Source: Arcuatula senhousia (taxonomy: Eukaryota > Mollusca > Bivalvia > Mytilida > Mytilidae). Taken from it: 64,000 nucleotides of DNA. Position 1 is the first letter of the stretch; each line of letters begins with the position of its first letter. The translations under genes were made by a program, and so were the position numbers. The DNA is taken from NCBI GenBank assembly GCA_963971305.1, contig OZ020309.1, positions 15,865,001-15,929,000 of the forward strand. The letters run 5' to 3'. The notes beneath the pieces are model-generated. The model was given only the letters and a program-made list of their open reading frames with translations, searched no databases and was not told the origin of the DNA. Shown here piece by piece: positions 38,119 to 50,900 of this stretch.

Positions 38119-41100
38119 GGGTGTACTGCTCTGGTTCTGTCTAAAAAAGTTTGTCTTTCTTTTTGATACAAGAGGTAACTTAATAGATAACCTTGATAGA
38201 TAACTGCTAAACCAAATCACGCGTTGTTTCATCTGAATTTTAAAACCCTGGTTGTTTTTCTTTGTGGATTTGAGCATTTATTTTCTATTAGAAAAGCAAT
38301 ACCCTACCGAGTCAGGTTGTAATTATCACACTGATTCTATTTCACACTAAAATCTTCATCAAAATTTTGATAAATTAGAAACAACCCAGCTTGATGCCGA
38401 TGAGACAATTTAAAGAGTGTTGAAATAATGAGAAAGTAAATTAAAACGTGTAAAACTAGAAACATTTAGGACCAGCGGTTAATTTCGTGGTTCCTAATTT
38501 AAACAGGTTTAATGAATTTAAGATGGAAGTTTTTCACAAGACTAATGTGTTGTCGTTGTTCACCGTGGGTCGGATTTATGTCATACAGAAACTAAATCTT
38601 ATAAAAAGATATAATTGATAAGGCAAAGAGATGCTAGGAATACATAATTTGTTATAAAGAGACAACATTGTGACGTTATGTTTTTCTCTTTTGTATGAAA
38701 TTTCATATAGTAAAACGCCCTAATAAACTATCCTGTACACCAGTCGGCCATGGATTGCCATTGTTCTTTTTTTCTAGCGATTTGAATGAATGATTTAAAT
38801 CTTGTACTATTTGTTTTTAATTCCAGATATGTATCTCTTATAATTAGGCTTCAAAGAACAGGAGGTGGATAAGGCCGACGGACAATGTGAACACTAGAAA
38901 GGTTCCCCGCAAGTTTAAACACTCACTATATACACAACTCTCCGTTGCATTAACTTATCTTAAATGTCTTTTATTGGATTACGGCTTAATGAAAGATGTC
39001 GACCTTTAAAGTGTAAATGATTCTGGTAAATAATTGAATATATTAAGCACATCGATTTACAGATCGCAATTTATACAGTCTTGATAGTATAATCAGTCAA
39101 AACTATAACGGCAATGGTCCAACAACTTGCCAGCACTGACAAAATAATATAAAAAGAAAGACTATGTTATCCAACTTTTAAAAGTCTCCATATCCATAAT
39201 ATTTTGTGACAAGATTAGCTTTTCAAAAAAGCTAGTGTCAGGCCATGGCGATATTATGTTAGTTTCATATTTTAATATAAAGAACCGTTTTCAAGTTAAA
39301 TTTTTAATAAACGCTGTAAAACAATCATTTCAAATATTCCATAAAACGATATGTTCATATTACAAAATATTTATTTAAAAGAAAGATTGAAGGTTGGTCC
39401 CTCCCTAGGTTGGTTCGTTCTCAGTTGTTCCGTCCGTAGTATTTCCGTCCTCTAGTTGATCCTACCTCTTGTTTTTAGATGGTCCGTCGCATTTTTGATA
39501 CAATGAAATATAAATATATAGTGAAACACACATTTTTCATAGAAAAAACGCTAAGGATGCTGTAAGAAAATTCTTTTCGTCCAGTTGATTCTTTTGGTCC
39601 ACGGCAAGAAAATTTTATTTATTTTTTTTTCAATAAAGAAAATTTTATTGCTGTGATTTTTTAAAGCGTTTATAGTTTGTAATAAAAACCTTCAACAATG
39701 AAACAAGCAATCACTCTATGGAGACTTCAGACAAGAACACAACAATTAAGCAACAAAACATGAAAATAAGTTACATATGACATAATGTTTTTTTTTCCTT
39801 CAGCGTACCGTTAAAGTTAAGGTCAAGTCAAATTAAATCGTTTATTTCTGTCTCTTTAAAACATTTGAACTGTACTATACTCTAAAGGTAGGTTGCACAG
39901 TTCACGTTTTAATATTGTCGTTTATTTTTTGTCTTTTATATATGGGGAAATCAAAACAACTCTTGAATGGGCCCGGGATAAACAATACATACTTTAGCAA
40001 TCAAAAGTTATAAATACATTAAACTGGACCGCCTGTTGTTGATCGCTTATCAGCGCTACATACGTATTTTACAATGCAACAGAAGTTCAGTTTATAAATA
40101 CTGGTCGTTATATCAATTTTATAAATAGCTGTGAGTCTTCAGTAATGGGAATAGCTTTTAGATAACTGACGCAGTCGCCTCGATACTAACATTTAATGTA
40201 TATTTGTTTATAATCCACATTTATTAACTGAAATTGACTTTGTTAAACTATTTAAAATGATTTTTAAAAGCTATGTTAACGAATTTTGAGCTCCAACTGT
40301 TGACATGGTAGATATGATACTTTTTGCTTTCATCGATTTTTATAACTAGGTCATTCCACCATGTCCATTTTCAAAGACATCTTGTTCATATTAATTGTAC
40401 TTCCTGTAAATCAGTGTTTTCAAGCGCGGTCATCTCAAAATATTTACATTTTCTGAAAAGACTTTTCTTTACCAAAAGAAGTATTTGAGATTATGTGACA
40501 TGTTTATAGAAAACATTATTCAACTTTGTTATTCTAAACTTGGTTTAGCTTTGAAAATATTTATCAGTAAGTTTTAGTGTAGAAAAAACCTTTATGGTTT
40601 TGAAACATACAAATTATTAATTTGGTAGGGAAGATCTCAAAATTTTACTTTCTTTCTTAATACAATATTAATAACAGTCAGCTAGTAATTCATAGATTTT
40701 TGAGAGGTGCCCAGATTAAAAGCATGGTTACAACCGTAAATGTCAGGCCGAGGCCTGACAATAAAATACATATTTTATTCGATTATACAATTATCATGCT
40801 AGTTGGTGTGTGACCCGGTTGTTTCTTTCCCTGAGAAAGTAAGGTCATCCGAGGACAATCACGGTTGAAGAAAACACGTAGGACTCACTTGCAAAATCTC
40901 ACGAGAGGGTGACCCTACCATGCGACCCATTCGACGATTACCGGTTGACCCAGCAAAATATCGCATGTCATGTGACCGCGTCTAAGCGAATCACAATAGA
41001 GATTTTTATTTGAGTACTTTCCACATTTTAATGACACTTTTCAAAAATCCAATGTCAAATATTATGTGTATATATGTAATAGTTTATCGCTCTTATGCAA

Positions 41101-41472
41101 ACAAATCATATACATATATCTGTAGTATGTCTTACTAGCCTATCATTTGGCACAGATAACAAGGAAACATAACTAGTCTTTTTTTTGGACATCATTTGAT
41201 GTGAGGGTTTTACATTTTGCTCTTCGAAGAAAAAGGGATACAAAGAGTAAGTTCCAAAACATATTACATTTAAAATATATTTTTTAAATGTAAGTTTTTG
41301 TTTCCATTTTCACAATAGTGCACATAATTTACATGTATTGAAATTCTATTTTCGTTTTGGAAAAAAATATAGAAATGGTTAATTTTGTAAAAGTGCATGC
41401 GCAATTTCTCGATAACATTGACACAACTTTAAAAAAATACAAAATATTAACAAAGGACGAAAAACTTTAAAA
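38119..41472. other. Long non-coding stretch, possible inverted-repeat element 39226-40762
   Basis: No gene-like frame. A tgtcaggcc word at about 39236 and its complement ggcctgaca at about 40752 bound 1.5 kb, and the right copy forms its own hairpin TGTCAGGCC/GGCCTGACA. This could be the ends of a MITE, but no target duplication was seen. Confidence 0.4.
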
Positions 41473-41473
41473 T

Positions 41474-41782
41474 ATTAAAAACGAAAGAATATGGAATAAG
41501 TGCCAAAAAGACACGATCCACAAATAAAAATGATTTAATTAATGTACAAAAGCAAAATTTCACTGCGTGTGAAGCGCTTTTCTGGATTAACCTTCATCAG
41601 ACACGCTAGGAGTAGAAAACTTGGAAAACCAGTAGAATATTAGATTTGATAAAAAAAAAAGCCAAAAAATATTACAATAATGACCAAACAGATAAATTTA
41701 TCAATTTTCAAAGAAACAACCAAAAGTTGTCAAATTTTGGAAATATGTAAACTGTGTCTTTCCAACACATATTCCAGTACTC
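41474..41782. mobile_element. Palindromic ~310-bp element, copy 2, with hammerhead-like core
   Basis: Full-length relative of 10388-10700 in the same orientation, with end-to-end similarity and the same inverted ends. The central minus-strand hammerhead-like motif is better preserved here. Confidence 0.7.
41565..41606 (-). ncRNA. Type I hammerhead ribozyme-like motif
   Basis: Minus-strand order: helix I strand GCGTGT, core CTGATGA, AGG-TTAAT-CCA, core GAAA, short helix III (A-T plus the A15.1-U16.1 pair around loop GCGC), cleavage triplet TTC, return strand ACACGC. Helix I is a perfect 6 bp. Helix II is only GG/CC beyond an A-A mismatch, the weak point of the assignment. Confidence 0.58.
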
Positions 41783-42429
41783 GAAAATATATAAGAGCAT
41801 ACAACTGAAGCACGGGGAAGCTTTCTACGACCTCCACACGGCACTAAAGCTTTTTGGCTCCGTTCTCCCTTCGGCCATTAATGTCGTTTTAAGGGAAACT
41901 TATCTTACTCAAGGATGGTCCCATAGCCACTCACTCGATGGAAAACAACTGTAAAAATACGAACGCTGGATTCATGACGCGTGGTCTGTCAAATCCTTTA
42001 CCAAGCTCCCCCCTCTGATTACGCACCGTAAATTTCGTTTGAAAACAATAAATGGGATGTGCAAATAAAACAGTGATGTCAAAATTGTAGAGCAGATGAC
42101 ATGCAAGCAGGAGCAAAAGTTTTGACCGACGTAGATTAATGGTAGTTGCCCCATTTTGCAACTTACTACTCTCACATTATGTTTTGATTATTCCCTTGTG
42201 GCTATGACACACTTTTATCTATCTGTTGTTTCTGCATATCGAAACTTCTTCTGTTCAATACATGTAAATGTTTGTTGTCCATATTCCTGAGACGTTTGCA
42301 CATACTTCTAATCAATAAGTTATTGTTTTATATCATTCTCAACTAGCTGCCAATAACAGCGAGTGTTCTATAAAGAGTTCCTCTACCGTTCGTTTATTCT
42401 TGTTGTCTTTTGTCTATGAATTTTATGCA

Positions 42430-42560
42430 TTTTATTTAGATCATGGGCACGGATTGCTGAACGGCGAACAGCACCTACTAGCCTCATCGAAGGTTGCTGG
42501 CGGTTTTTCTGTTTTGGTTTTCTGTATAACCACTTGTTTTGAGAGCTGGTACGAGTATAC
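42430..42560 (+). repeat. Dispersed repeat R, copy 3
   Basis: Blocks attttatttagatcatggg, gcctcatcgaaggttgctgg, cggtttttctgttttggttt match the copies at 9930 and 24985. A short trailing piece (gcgaacacttattccat) is at 43010-43045, next to the left end of element F. Confidence 0.55.
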
Positions 42561-43592
42561 ACAATTATCGCCTTAATTCTTTGCTTTTAGTTGACCACGA
42601 ATATAGTTCCTATTAAAAACAGTGCCTTAGAAAAGAATTTGCTTCAATGTGTCTCTTTAATTTTTGTATAGTTGTTTTTGGTCTCATTTCAAAGGAAGGG
42701 GGTCACAGAATACTAACAAGATGTTTTAGAAGTGAAGTGAAGATGCTTTATGTAAGTTAAGAAATGACAAAAAGTTTGGTTTTTTTTCTTTTCGGAAGCT
42801 CTCGGAACTGATCCCCTCTAGGAGCTTATAGTTTGTAAAAAAAGTTGAATATATGCAATTTTATTTATTTTCCAGTATAAGGGGCATATTGGCCATAGGT
42901 ACAATATAGCTAAATATAAAGTATTTATAGTCATAATTTTTTTCGTAAAGTAAAATTTCGCTATATTGAACAAAGAGGGGAAATTAATTGTGTACTCGGG
43001 CCAGCTGTGTAGCGAACACTTATTCCATAGCATTATTTTCTATTACTACCCATCCCTATTAAAGTGCGAATCGAAAATTCTCAATTGCTGTTAATGGTTG
43101 GTATTTTCTGCTGCTAAAATTGGATTGTGGGATATATCAGACGAAATGAACATCTAAAATGACGACAAATTTTCCTTTAAGGTTGAAAAAAACTTACTTT
43201 CCACTATTTTATGAAAAGAGAATACTTAGTAACTTTGAAATTAATTTTTGATTTACTAAGAATCGTTATTGATGTAAAATACGATAGATTAATTTCACAT
43301 TTTATATAAACAACAGACTGAAAATTGAATTTCTCACAGTCTAAATTCTCATAATTTGCACCTTTATAAGTGTTACACTTAAATACAAATATTAACAATT
43401 AAAATCCACGTACATTTGTCAATCCATTCATTCGCTTACACCCGATTTCGCATTACAATCCAAAAACGGTATGTTTATGTTTGCTGTTAATGCTAGTAAG
43501 CAGTTGCTGTTAATGCGAGTATAATCTACTGTTAATATTGTAGCAAGTGCGAGTATAATCTGCCGTTTTAGAAATCTAACAACGTCAATCAT

Positions 43593-45847
43593 CACAGGGG
43601 AGAATCGGTATATCGGTAAAAATGAGCGTGAACAATTTTCCTATGGCGGTCAAGTATTGTGCGTGATCGCGAACAATTTTGTACCGGATCGTGAACAACG
43701 CATATTGGATTTTTTTCGTAGATGGTCAGTCTTTTTTCTTTTATAGCACGTTAAAAAAAGCAAAATTAAAAAAACAAATTATGTCTGGCAAAATGGTTTA
43801 ACTTAATAAACGGAAACATGAAAGTCATTTTACTTAAAATTGAATAGCTTTCTCAAATTTAGAAAAGGCAGATAGTATGTTGATATAAAAAGGTCAGAAT
43901 TTAACACATTTTGTAAACAAAGCATGTGTGTTCTGCTTCATATTAATATTAAAATGCATGAAATATGGTGTTTTAGATTCAAATATCATTATTTCATTTA
44001 CCAAGAGCTAAAAATATATCTTCTTTCAAATGCAAGAGAGAAACTGGACATTTTATGTAGTTTTTGTTATTTTTGGGATCGCGAACAATTTGGCACCGCT
44101 GGTTTTGGATCGTGAACTATGATCGCGAACAATTTATTAGTCAATATCGAATGTTTTAGATAATAAAGAGTTTAAGCGTTTGAACAGATTGACATGTATA
44201 TATAAAACTTATTTTTCAGGAATGAAAAGAAAGAACAAAAATCTCAGCAACAGGAAAGGCCAGTGGAAGACAAAGAAACGCAAATGTGTTTTGTGTTTCC
44301 TTGTGCTGTTCTTGTTTATGTTTATCGGTTCTGTCGTTGCCCTTTCGGACTTTTGACACTCGAATGCCCCATTGGTGCCTCTGCTTTTAAAAAAAATAAT
44401 TATCATAATATGTCATTTATGTCAAAATGTAAAATCACAGATTGGTTTGTCATAGGGTTTTGTTTTATCTTCCTTTACCGGATTTGACACACTGGATTGG
44501 ATATTGACAGCGCGGCGGGTGTGCTACAGCAGGCAGGAACCGTTTTCTCTTCCGGAGCACCCGAGTTAACTCTGTTGATTTTTGTTCGGTTGATTTTGTT
44601 TTGTGTTTTCTCGTGCTGTTCTTGTTCATGTTCACTGCATGGGTTTGCCGTTACTCTTTCGGACTTTCGGACACTCGAATGTACCATTGGTGCCTGTTTG
44701 TCCAGATGTGTTATTGTTTTTTTTTTATTGATGAACGATAAGAATATAAAGACGTTAGTAATATAACTTACTTTGGACAATGAGTACCCTTAAAAAATTG
44801 CAAAATGTAGCCTTTTTGAGTAGTCTGGAACGATGCGAAACTCCTACCTTAGAGTACAAGGTGAGCAAAATTATGAAAACTACTAAAATTGCACTGTATT
44901 GGAAAGAAAAAAAACATCACTTTTTCAACAAATATCGCTGCAATTCTCATTCTATATACGTACACTGAAAAAAAATCACCATTAAAATGTCCAATTAAAA
45001 AAAAAGGATTGAAACCACTGATCAATCAGATGAAAGCTATATACAGCTATTGAGGCTTTATGGTAGCCATTTTGGATTTTTCGAGAAAAAAAAAATGTTG
45101 CCTGTCTGAACAAGTAATATAGGAGGTTCTTTAAGTTGCACTTTTATCTTTTACATAATTTAAAACCTGTTACTGGACAAAATTTACAGTTTTCAATGAT
45201 TTTATCATGAACATACTCATAATGATACAAAAAATTGTTATTCATTATAATCATGATTTAAATAATAAAATTATCATTAAATCGAAGGTTTAATTAAAAA
45301 TATATATTATATTTAATGTGGTCACGCTGTCCTGTTCACGATCGAATTTTGCAGGTACCTAATTGTTCGCGATCATAAAAGGCAAATTCCGAATCGTTTT
45401 TACACTTTTTCCCCCTTAATATTCCATTTAAGTTAAATAAATGGAATATTTTATATTTAGAGACATTTTCAATGTTAAATATCAAAATATTTTTCAGTTT
45501 TTTTAACATATTTAAAAATTTATTTGAAATAAATTGTTCTTTTAATTCAACTATCATGTAAAAAACGTTGGGTAGGATAGCGCCTTTACGTTTTTAGGAA
45601 AAATGGAATTTCCAAAGCAAAATGTAAAAATGTATTTCAGTAAAGGAAACATAGTTATTTTGCCAGACGCTTTTAGTTTTTTGAATGACGTTAGTAATTT
45701 CTAAATTTTTAGTAAATTCTATGAAATCACGCCAATATGCGTTGTTCACGATCCGGTACAAAATTGTTCGCGATCACGCACAATACTTGACCGCCATAGG
45801 AAAATTGTTCACGCTCATTTTTACCGATATACCGATTCTCCCCTGTG
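43593..45847 (+). mobile_element. Element A: 2255-bp non-autonomous DNA transposon
   Basis: Ends in perfect 116-bp terminal inverted repeats (43593-43708 and 45732-45847) starting CACAGGGGAGAATCGG, flanked by the pentamer ATCAT on both sides (43588-43592 and 45848-45852). Subterminal zones hold repeated GATCGCGAACAATT and GATCGTGAACAA words in both orientations, likely transposase sites. The inside carries a captured retroelement 3' tail (44265-44720). Several open frames of 60-100 codons exist, but none resembles a transposase, and all recur as mirror copies in element B. Superfamily not settled. Confidence 0.92.
44265..44720 (+). repeat. Captured retroelement 3' tail, partially duplicated, inside A
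   Basis: The segment from ggtttgtcatagggttttg through ggtgtgctacagcaggcagg, ctcttccggagcacccgagt to ctttcggactttcggacac matches the tail following the RT fragment at 62785-63085. Upstream of it, 44265-44400 repeats the last portion alone, so the tail is present about 1.4 times. Confidence 0.75.
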
Positions 45848-46499
45848 ATCATACGAAGACTAATATCAGGAAAAATAGATTTTGGAAGGCTAAATGACAT
45901 CTGATATTTGAAAAATAAAATAAAATTGAAAATAGCCCGTTTTCCAACCAAAAAAGCATCAAAATTCATTCGCTACCCTCACATATTGTCGTTCATATTT
46001 TGTTTTAACAAATAATGGAAAAAATTAAACATATTGCAAATTGATGATTTAAAAAAACTACACACACACATAGCGCAATAATTTCCTATTTAGAATGTAT
46101 ATAATTATACATACTTCAATCAAGTGATCCAAATACGCTGATTTTCAAAAAAGAAAAATGTAAGTTGAACATTTCTTTTTTTTTCGATGTCTAAATTCAA
46201 ATGTTCCTACTGTCCATACATTTCAGACAATTTTGGCGATTCAATACAGTACATTTTTGTTAAATGGAAATAAAGTGCAAAATTACAATACAATTACAAT
46301 TACAATACAAAACAAATGTATTTTATTCTTTTAGTTAAATTTATGTTTTACTCTGAAACTCGCAAGTTCTTTAACTACAAAAGGTTTATGGTCGTCATCA
46401 GCAGTTGGCTGATCGATACGGTATTTCAATTTCTCTAATGAAATCTGATATCTTTTCATGACCGTATAAAGCAAATGTCTCTACCCGATTTAGACCTTA

Positions 46500-46750
46500 C
46501 CATTGGCAGCACGACGGTGACAATATAGTGGCAGACATCGTCTACTCTTCCGGAGCACCTAGATGTGTCCTTTTTTGTGTTTTATGTGTGGGGTCCGTGT
46601 TGCTCTGGTGATTTTGTTTTATGTGTTTGTATTTTGTAGTTTTTGTTGTCGCTTCTTTTTCCGGATATGTCTGTCGTTTGACTTTTGATTTTTGTAACCT
46701 TGGGATTTCACAGTGAAGTTCGTTTTTTTGTACCCTTTCTTCACTTTTTG
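46500..46750 (+). repeat. Partial retroelement 3' tail inside F
   Basis: Contains actcttccggagcacctag, then tttttgtgttttatgtgtggg and a tail ending near gtaccctttcttc. It resembles the tail at 62868-62960 but is more diverged. Confidence 0.55.
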
Positions 46751-47622
46751 GTGAGTTTATAGACATGTAATTAAAAGAAATGTTTCTGTTTTATTTTTAT
46801 AAAACAAGACAATATATTTTACGCCTTCTTTATATGCTTCATAGAAAAATAAACTTTTATAGCACCTTTTAAGTATAGTATAACTATATATGATAATTAC
46901 ATAGTACAAGTGTACAGACTATTCACATGTACACTAAAAGATGTAAAAGGTATGCATTTGTTATGTTTCTACGTTGTTTTATACATCTATAAAAAATAAT
47001 TTAATGTTGTTTTTATTGTCACATGACCTTATGGTCTTAAAATCAAAACAGTACATAAATCACAACCGGATATTAACTTTTGTTGAGATCAGTACGTTTT
47101 CGAAATGTACTTATCAGTACAATTATCACATATCAATTAACAGCAATTGATAGAAGCATGAGCGTCAGCCTTAACTCGCACTCTACAGTAAATAATAGTG
47201 ATTTTGATACATTTATTAACAGCAAATGAAAGTTGCCATATTCTGATTTACATTCTTGCAATTTTAGCCACGTCAAAGCGCATGTTCTATGAAAATTTGG
47301 TTTAGTTTGCAATGAATACAGATATAATACTTCAAAATTTAATTTGAATAAACACTCGACTGTTATTAGACCTTTTCTCTTTTGACTGATGCATTTTTAA
47401 TTCCTGGTTATTTAAGTATAAACAGGTAAAAATAAATACAGTGCGCTGGTTTGGACAAAGTAAGGCTACGCATGGGTACCAAAAAAAAGTAATTTACTAT
47501 TCAGATATTCAATTTTTGGTACAAAATGTACATATTTTGTGAGAAAAGGAAAAAAGAGCGTCAGTTAATACTAACCATTAACAGCAATTGATAATTTGTC
47601 GATTCGCACTTTAATAGGGGTG

Positions 47623-47659
47623 CTCCATCTAACAATAATTTATCTTATTTGCAACAGAA
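47623..47659 (+). promoter_or_regulatory. 3' splice site just before the HSPA12-like start codon
   Basis: A pyrimidine-rich tract ends in ttatttgcaacag at 47657, two bases before ATG. A 5' UTR intron is therefore likely, with the promoter further upstream, possibly inside or beyond element F. Confidence 0.5.
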
Positions 47660-47971
47660 ATGGCTGAGGCAGAAACAACCGACAATTTCTTATATGTTGT
47701 TGCTATAGACTTTGGAACGTCTTATTCGGGTCATGCTCTTTCTTCGAAAAACGACTTTAAAGAAAATCCAACTAAGATTTACATGCACGCACGCAATGCT
47801 GGCAGTCTGGGCCATATGTCTTTAAAAGAACCTACTTGTCTTTTGCTTGATTCTGATGAAAAGTTTGTTGCCTTTGGCTACGAAGCAGAAAACCAATATG
47901 CCACTCACTCGACAAACAACAAACACCACAAATACTACCTGTTCCAAAGATTCAAAATGAAACTTCATCAG
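47660..47971 (+). CDS. HSPA12-like coding exon 1
   Basis: 104 codons from MAEAETTDNFLYVVAIDFGT to FQRFKMKLHQ, donor GTATCT (phase 0). Carries the phosphate-1 loop and the KFVAFGYEAE motif. The next codons after the donor are intron read-through. Confidence 0.93.
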
Positions 47972-50900
47972 GTATCTGTTATTGAATATATAGTATACGT
48001 TTTAGAAAGTAAAATTATTCTTAATTTGGTCATGAAGTATGATTTTTGTTTCGGCTGCACTGTACTAAGGGTGGTCCAATTAGATAAACTAATACGAGGT
48101 TTTTTAGTGCTCAGTAAACAGTCTGAGGCTTTATGCATGATATGCCTATTGGTTGTTATTATGTATATGTAAATAAATTTTCTTAATTTATGTTTATTAT
48201 TCAATTAATAAATTTAAGAAAATTTGCATTTGAATGCGTTGAAAAATTTTTTTTGTTATTTTCTTGTATTCTTAAAAAAAAACAATTTTAAGAATTTGAT
48301 TGGAGGATCATTCTTAGTACACCTTATACATGTAATATCAAATCTAGTTTAAACCGGAATACAACAATCACTATCCAATTGCACGGACTCCAGACAGGAC
48401 ATTGATATGCCGAATAAATCAACCTAATTTTAATATCTTCAGTCTTTCCGTCAACTATATGCCACGGTCCCTTGAGCATGTAGTTTAGTACGTTTTTATA
48501 GTCCTTTTTAGCTCACCTGGACCGGAGGTCTATGTGAGCTATTACCATCACTTGGCGTCCGTCGTCGGTGTCGTCGTCGTCCGTTAACATTTTTTCAAAA
48601 ATCTTCTCTAAAACTACTGAACAGAACTTAATGAAACTTGGTATGATTGATCCTTAGGGTGTCCTGCACCAAACTTGTTTTTCGATTTTTGATCCGTCAA
48701 CAAACATGGCACCATTACTAAAAATAGACCACGGGGGTCAGACTACTTATTTTGGCTTGTAAATCAAAAACTATAAGAGATAGATGAAATCCGATGCCAT
48801 CTTACTGCTTCAGCATCAAAAGTTCTACAAAAGTCTCCATTCGGTCGAAGTTGTCAGATAGTACCATACAGGGTTACAGCCCCTTAAAGGAGTAAAATAC
48901 TGTTTTTTATGTTTTATGCTAATAGAATTAGTAGAATCAAAACTATCGCAGATATAGAAAAGCTGTTACACAGTTGCTTGCTGAGATGTTCAGCTCATTT
49001 AGATCTACAAAAGTCTCCATAGGGTCGAAGTTGTCAGATGACCCCTCCTAGGGGTTACAGCCCCTAAAATAAGTTTTTTTTCCATGTTTTTGGCGTATAG
49101 ACAGAAAACTTTTGCAGAAAGAGAAAAGCTGTTGCTTGCTTAAATGTTCAGCTCATTTAGCTCTACAAAAGTCTAGTTAGGGTCAAAGCTGTCATGCTAC
49201 ATGCCACAGCCCCTACATGTTTGATATGAAGCTTTGTTTTATATAGTACTGAATGGTGTAAGGCGATTTTATGTCACTATTGATCTACTTCTTTTATAGA
49301 CTCGGTCAACATACGTCTTCCATGGAAGACCGCGCCATTCAACTTCGTACATTTCATAAAAAATACATTTTGTTTTTAAGAGATTCCTTGTCGATGCAAT
49401 TCTTGAGGAACACATTGAGAATTTAAACAGGATGATATTTCTTCAGTCTATACTTCTTGGAATATTTCACCCAAGACAAGTAAGTTAAAGAAAATGATGT
49501 CTGTGAGAAACAATTTTGGTTTTTTAGAGCAAATACTATATCAACTAATATATAGAAGAGTGTCCTGATAGTAAGTACAACATATTCATGTAGCTGATAA
49601 AAACGTTTCTGGACAGGGTTCGAAATAGACCCATGACATATTTAGGCTCTGAACTTATTACGATAAAATATGTAGGTAGCTGAGTTAAGACAAGTTCTTC
49701 TTCCTTTCTGATTTTGTGCTTAAGGAAGTTCTAAATAAATGAAAACTTCCGCCATTTCTTTTGATCCAAACCCCATTTTTATCTATTAATGGTACGATTT
49801 GAATTTTCAAATCATTTACCATTTTACATTTGGTTATTACCATCCTGTTCGTTAACTTACATGTCAGACTTAAAATCAAATCATTAAAATCATGTTTTCA
49901 GATACCCTCACCATCTATGTTGGCAGTTGATGTGAGTGGGAAAAATCTGTCGGCAAACAAGGTTTTCGCTTTATCTATCAAGGCAATGGTAGATGAAGTG
50001 CTCGGAAGGTTATCACAACAAGGTGTAGATTTGAGAATTACCGATATCAAATGGGTACTGACTGTTCCTGCTATTTGGAGCGATAAGGCTAAGAGGTTTA
50101 TGAGAGAATGTGCCGAAAAGGTAAATATAAAACCACTGTAACTACTTATCTCGGTCAGTTACCTAGAGCAAATGTAGCCAAGGTCGGCAATAAGGTTTAC
50201 GAAAACGTACCTTTCAAAAAAGTTCTATGTTGGTTTTTTGTCCAAATTTGGATATCATAATTTTCTTTTTATGTAGAAAAGGTCAATTATTTGTTAATTT
50301 TCCACTAAAATAGAGATGGATGACCCCAATCTTTTTTTTTATCTTTGGATATATCAATAAGAATTAAATGTCTATCGATTTTCTTGAAAATCTCGGTATT
50401 GTGGTACATCTCAGAACACATTGCCTGATTAGTAAAATGGGTCTGCATATTTTCATTGCATGCCCTGCATTAAGAAGATTCATCTCGCACAACTTCTTAC
50501 ACAAGAACGAAAATACAAAGAAAAGATAGAAATTGCATAACATGGAACATGATCGAATTGCAGAAAAAATATATTTTGAAAAAAAAAACTGACATTGATC
50601 TTTATTTACAATACGAAGCTAAACTAAATTTAAGAATAAATCCAATGGATGGTCAACAAGTGAAATTTCCTGGATTTTTTTTAAAACATCAAAAGGCATA
50701 ATATAAGTTAATGTACTGACTTACCATTCATATTTTCAAGGCTGGAATACCGCCGGAGAATTTGATGGTTGCTTTAGAACCTGAATGTGCATCAGTTTAC
50801 TGTCAACACCTCAAAGTTCCTGGAAGCAAAATCACAGAACCTGGGTTTAAATACATGGTTGTGGATTTAGGAGGTAAATTTAAGACATTTGATTCCATAA

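Larger units (their letters stand above)
43051..47622. mobile_element. Element F: DNA transposon (~2.3 kb without insert) hosting element A
   Basis: The left terminus CATCCCTATTAAAGTGCGAA and the right terminus (reverse complement CACCCCTATTAAAGTGCGAA) are inverted repeats that continue for about 60 bp through caattgctgttaatgg. Subterminal copies of tgctgttaat and of gtgcgagtataatc/actcgcact words occur near 43478-43560 and 47141-47230. Removing A plus its duplication leaves about 2.3 kb with no transposase frame. Flanking pentamers (CTACC and CTCCA) are similar, not equal. F stops 37 bp before the HSPA12-like start codon. Confidence 0.65.

Noticed and set aside
39226..40762. 1.5-kb MITE bounded by tgtcaggcc words
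   Set aside because: Inverted match is only about 10 bp and no target duplication was found, so it is mentioned only as a possibility in the region note.
44263..44766. Open frames of 74 and 89 codons in A (and mirror frames in B)
   Set aside because: They match perfectly between A and B only because the elements are copies, and they run through a captured retroelement tail. No transposase motif.
46395..46430. CTGATGA on the minus strand as a further hammerhead core
   Set aside because: No GAAA or pairing arms at the required distance.
49300..49494. Possible extra HSPA12-like exon between exons 1 and 2
   Set aside because: It has splice-like borders, but all frames spanning it are stopped or shifted, and exon 1 joins the exon at 49902 in phase with a continuous conserved fold.
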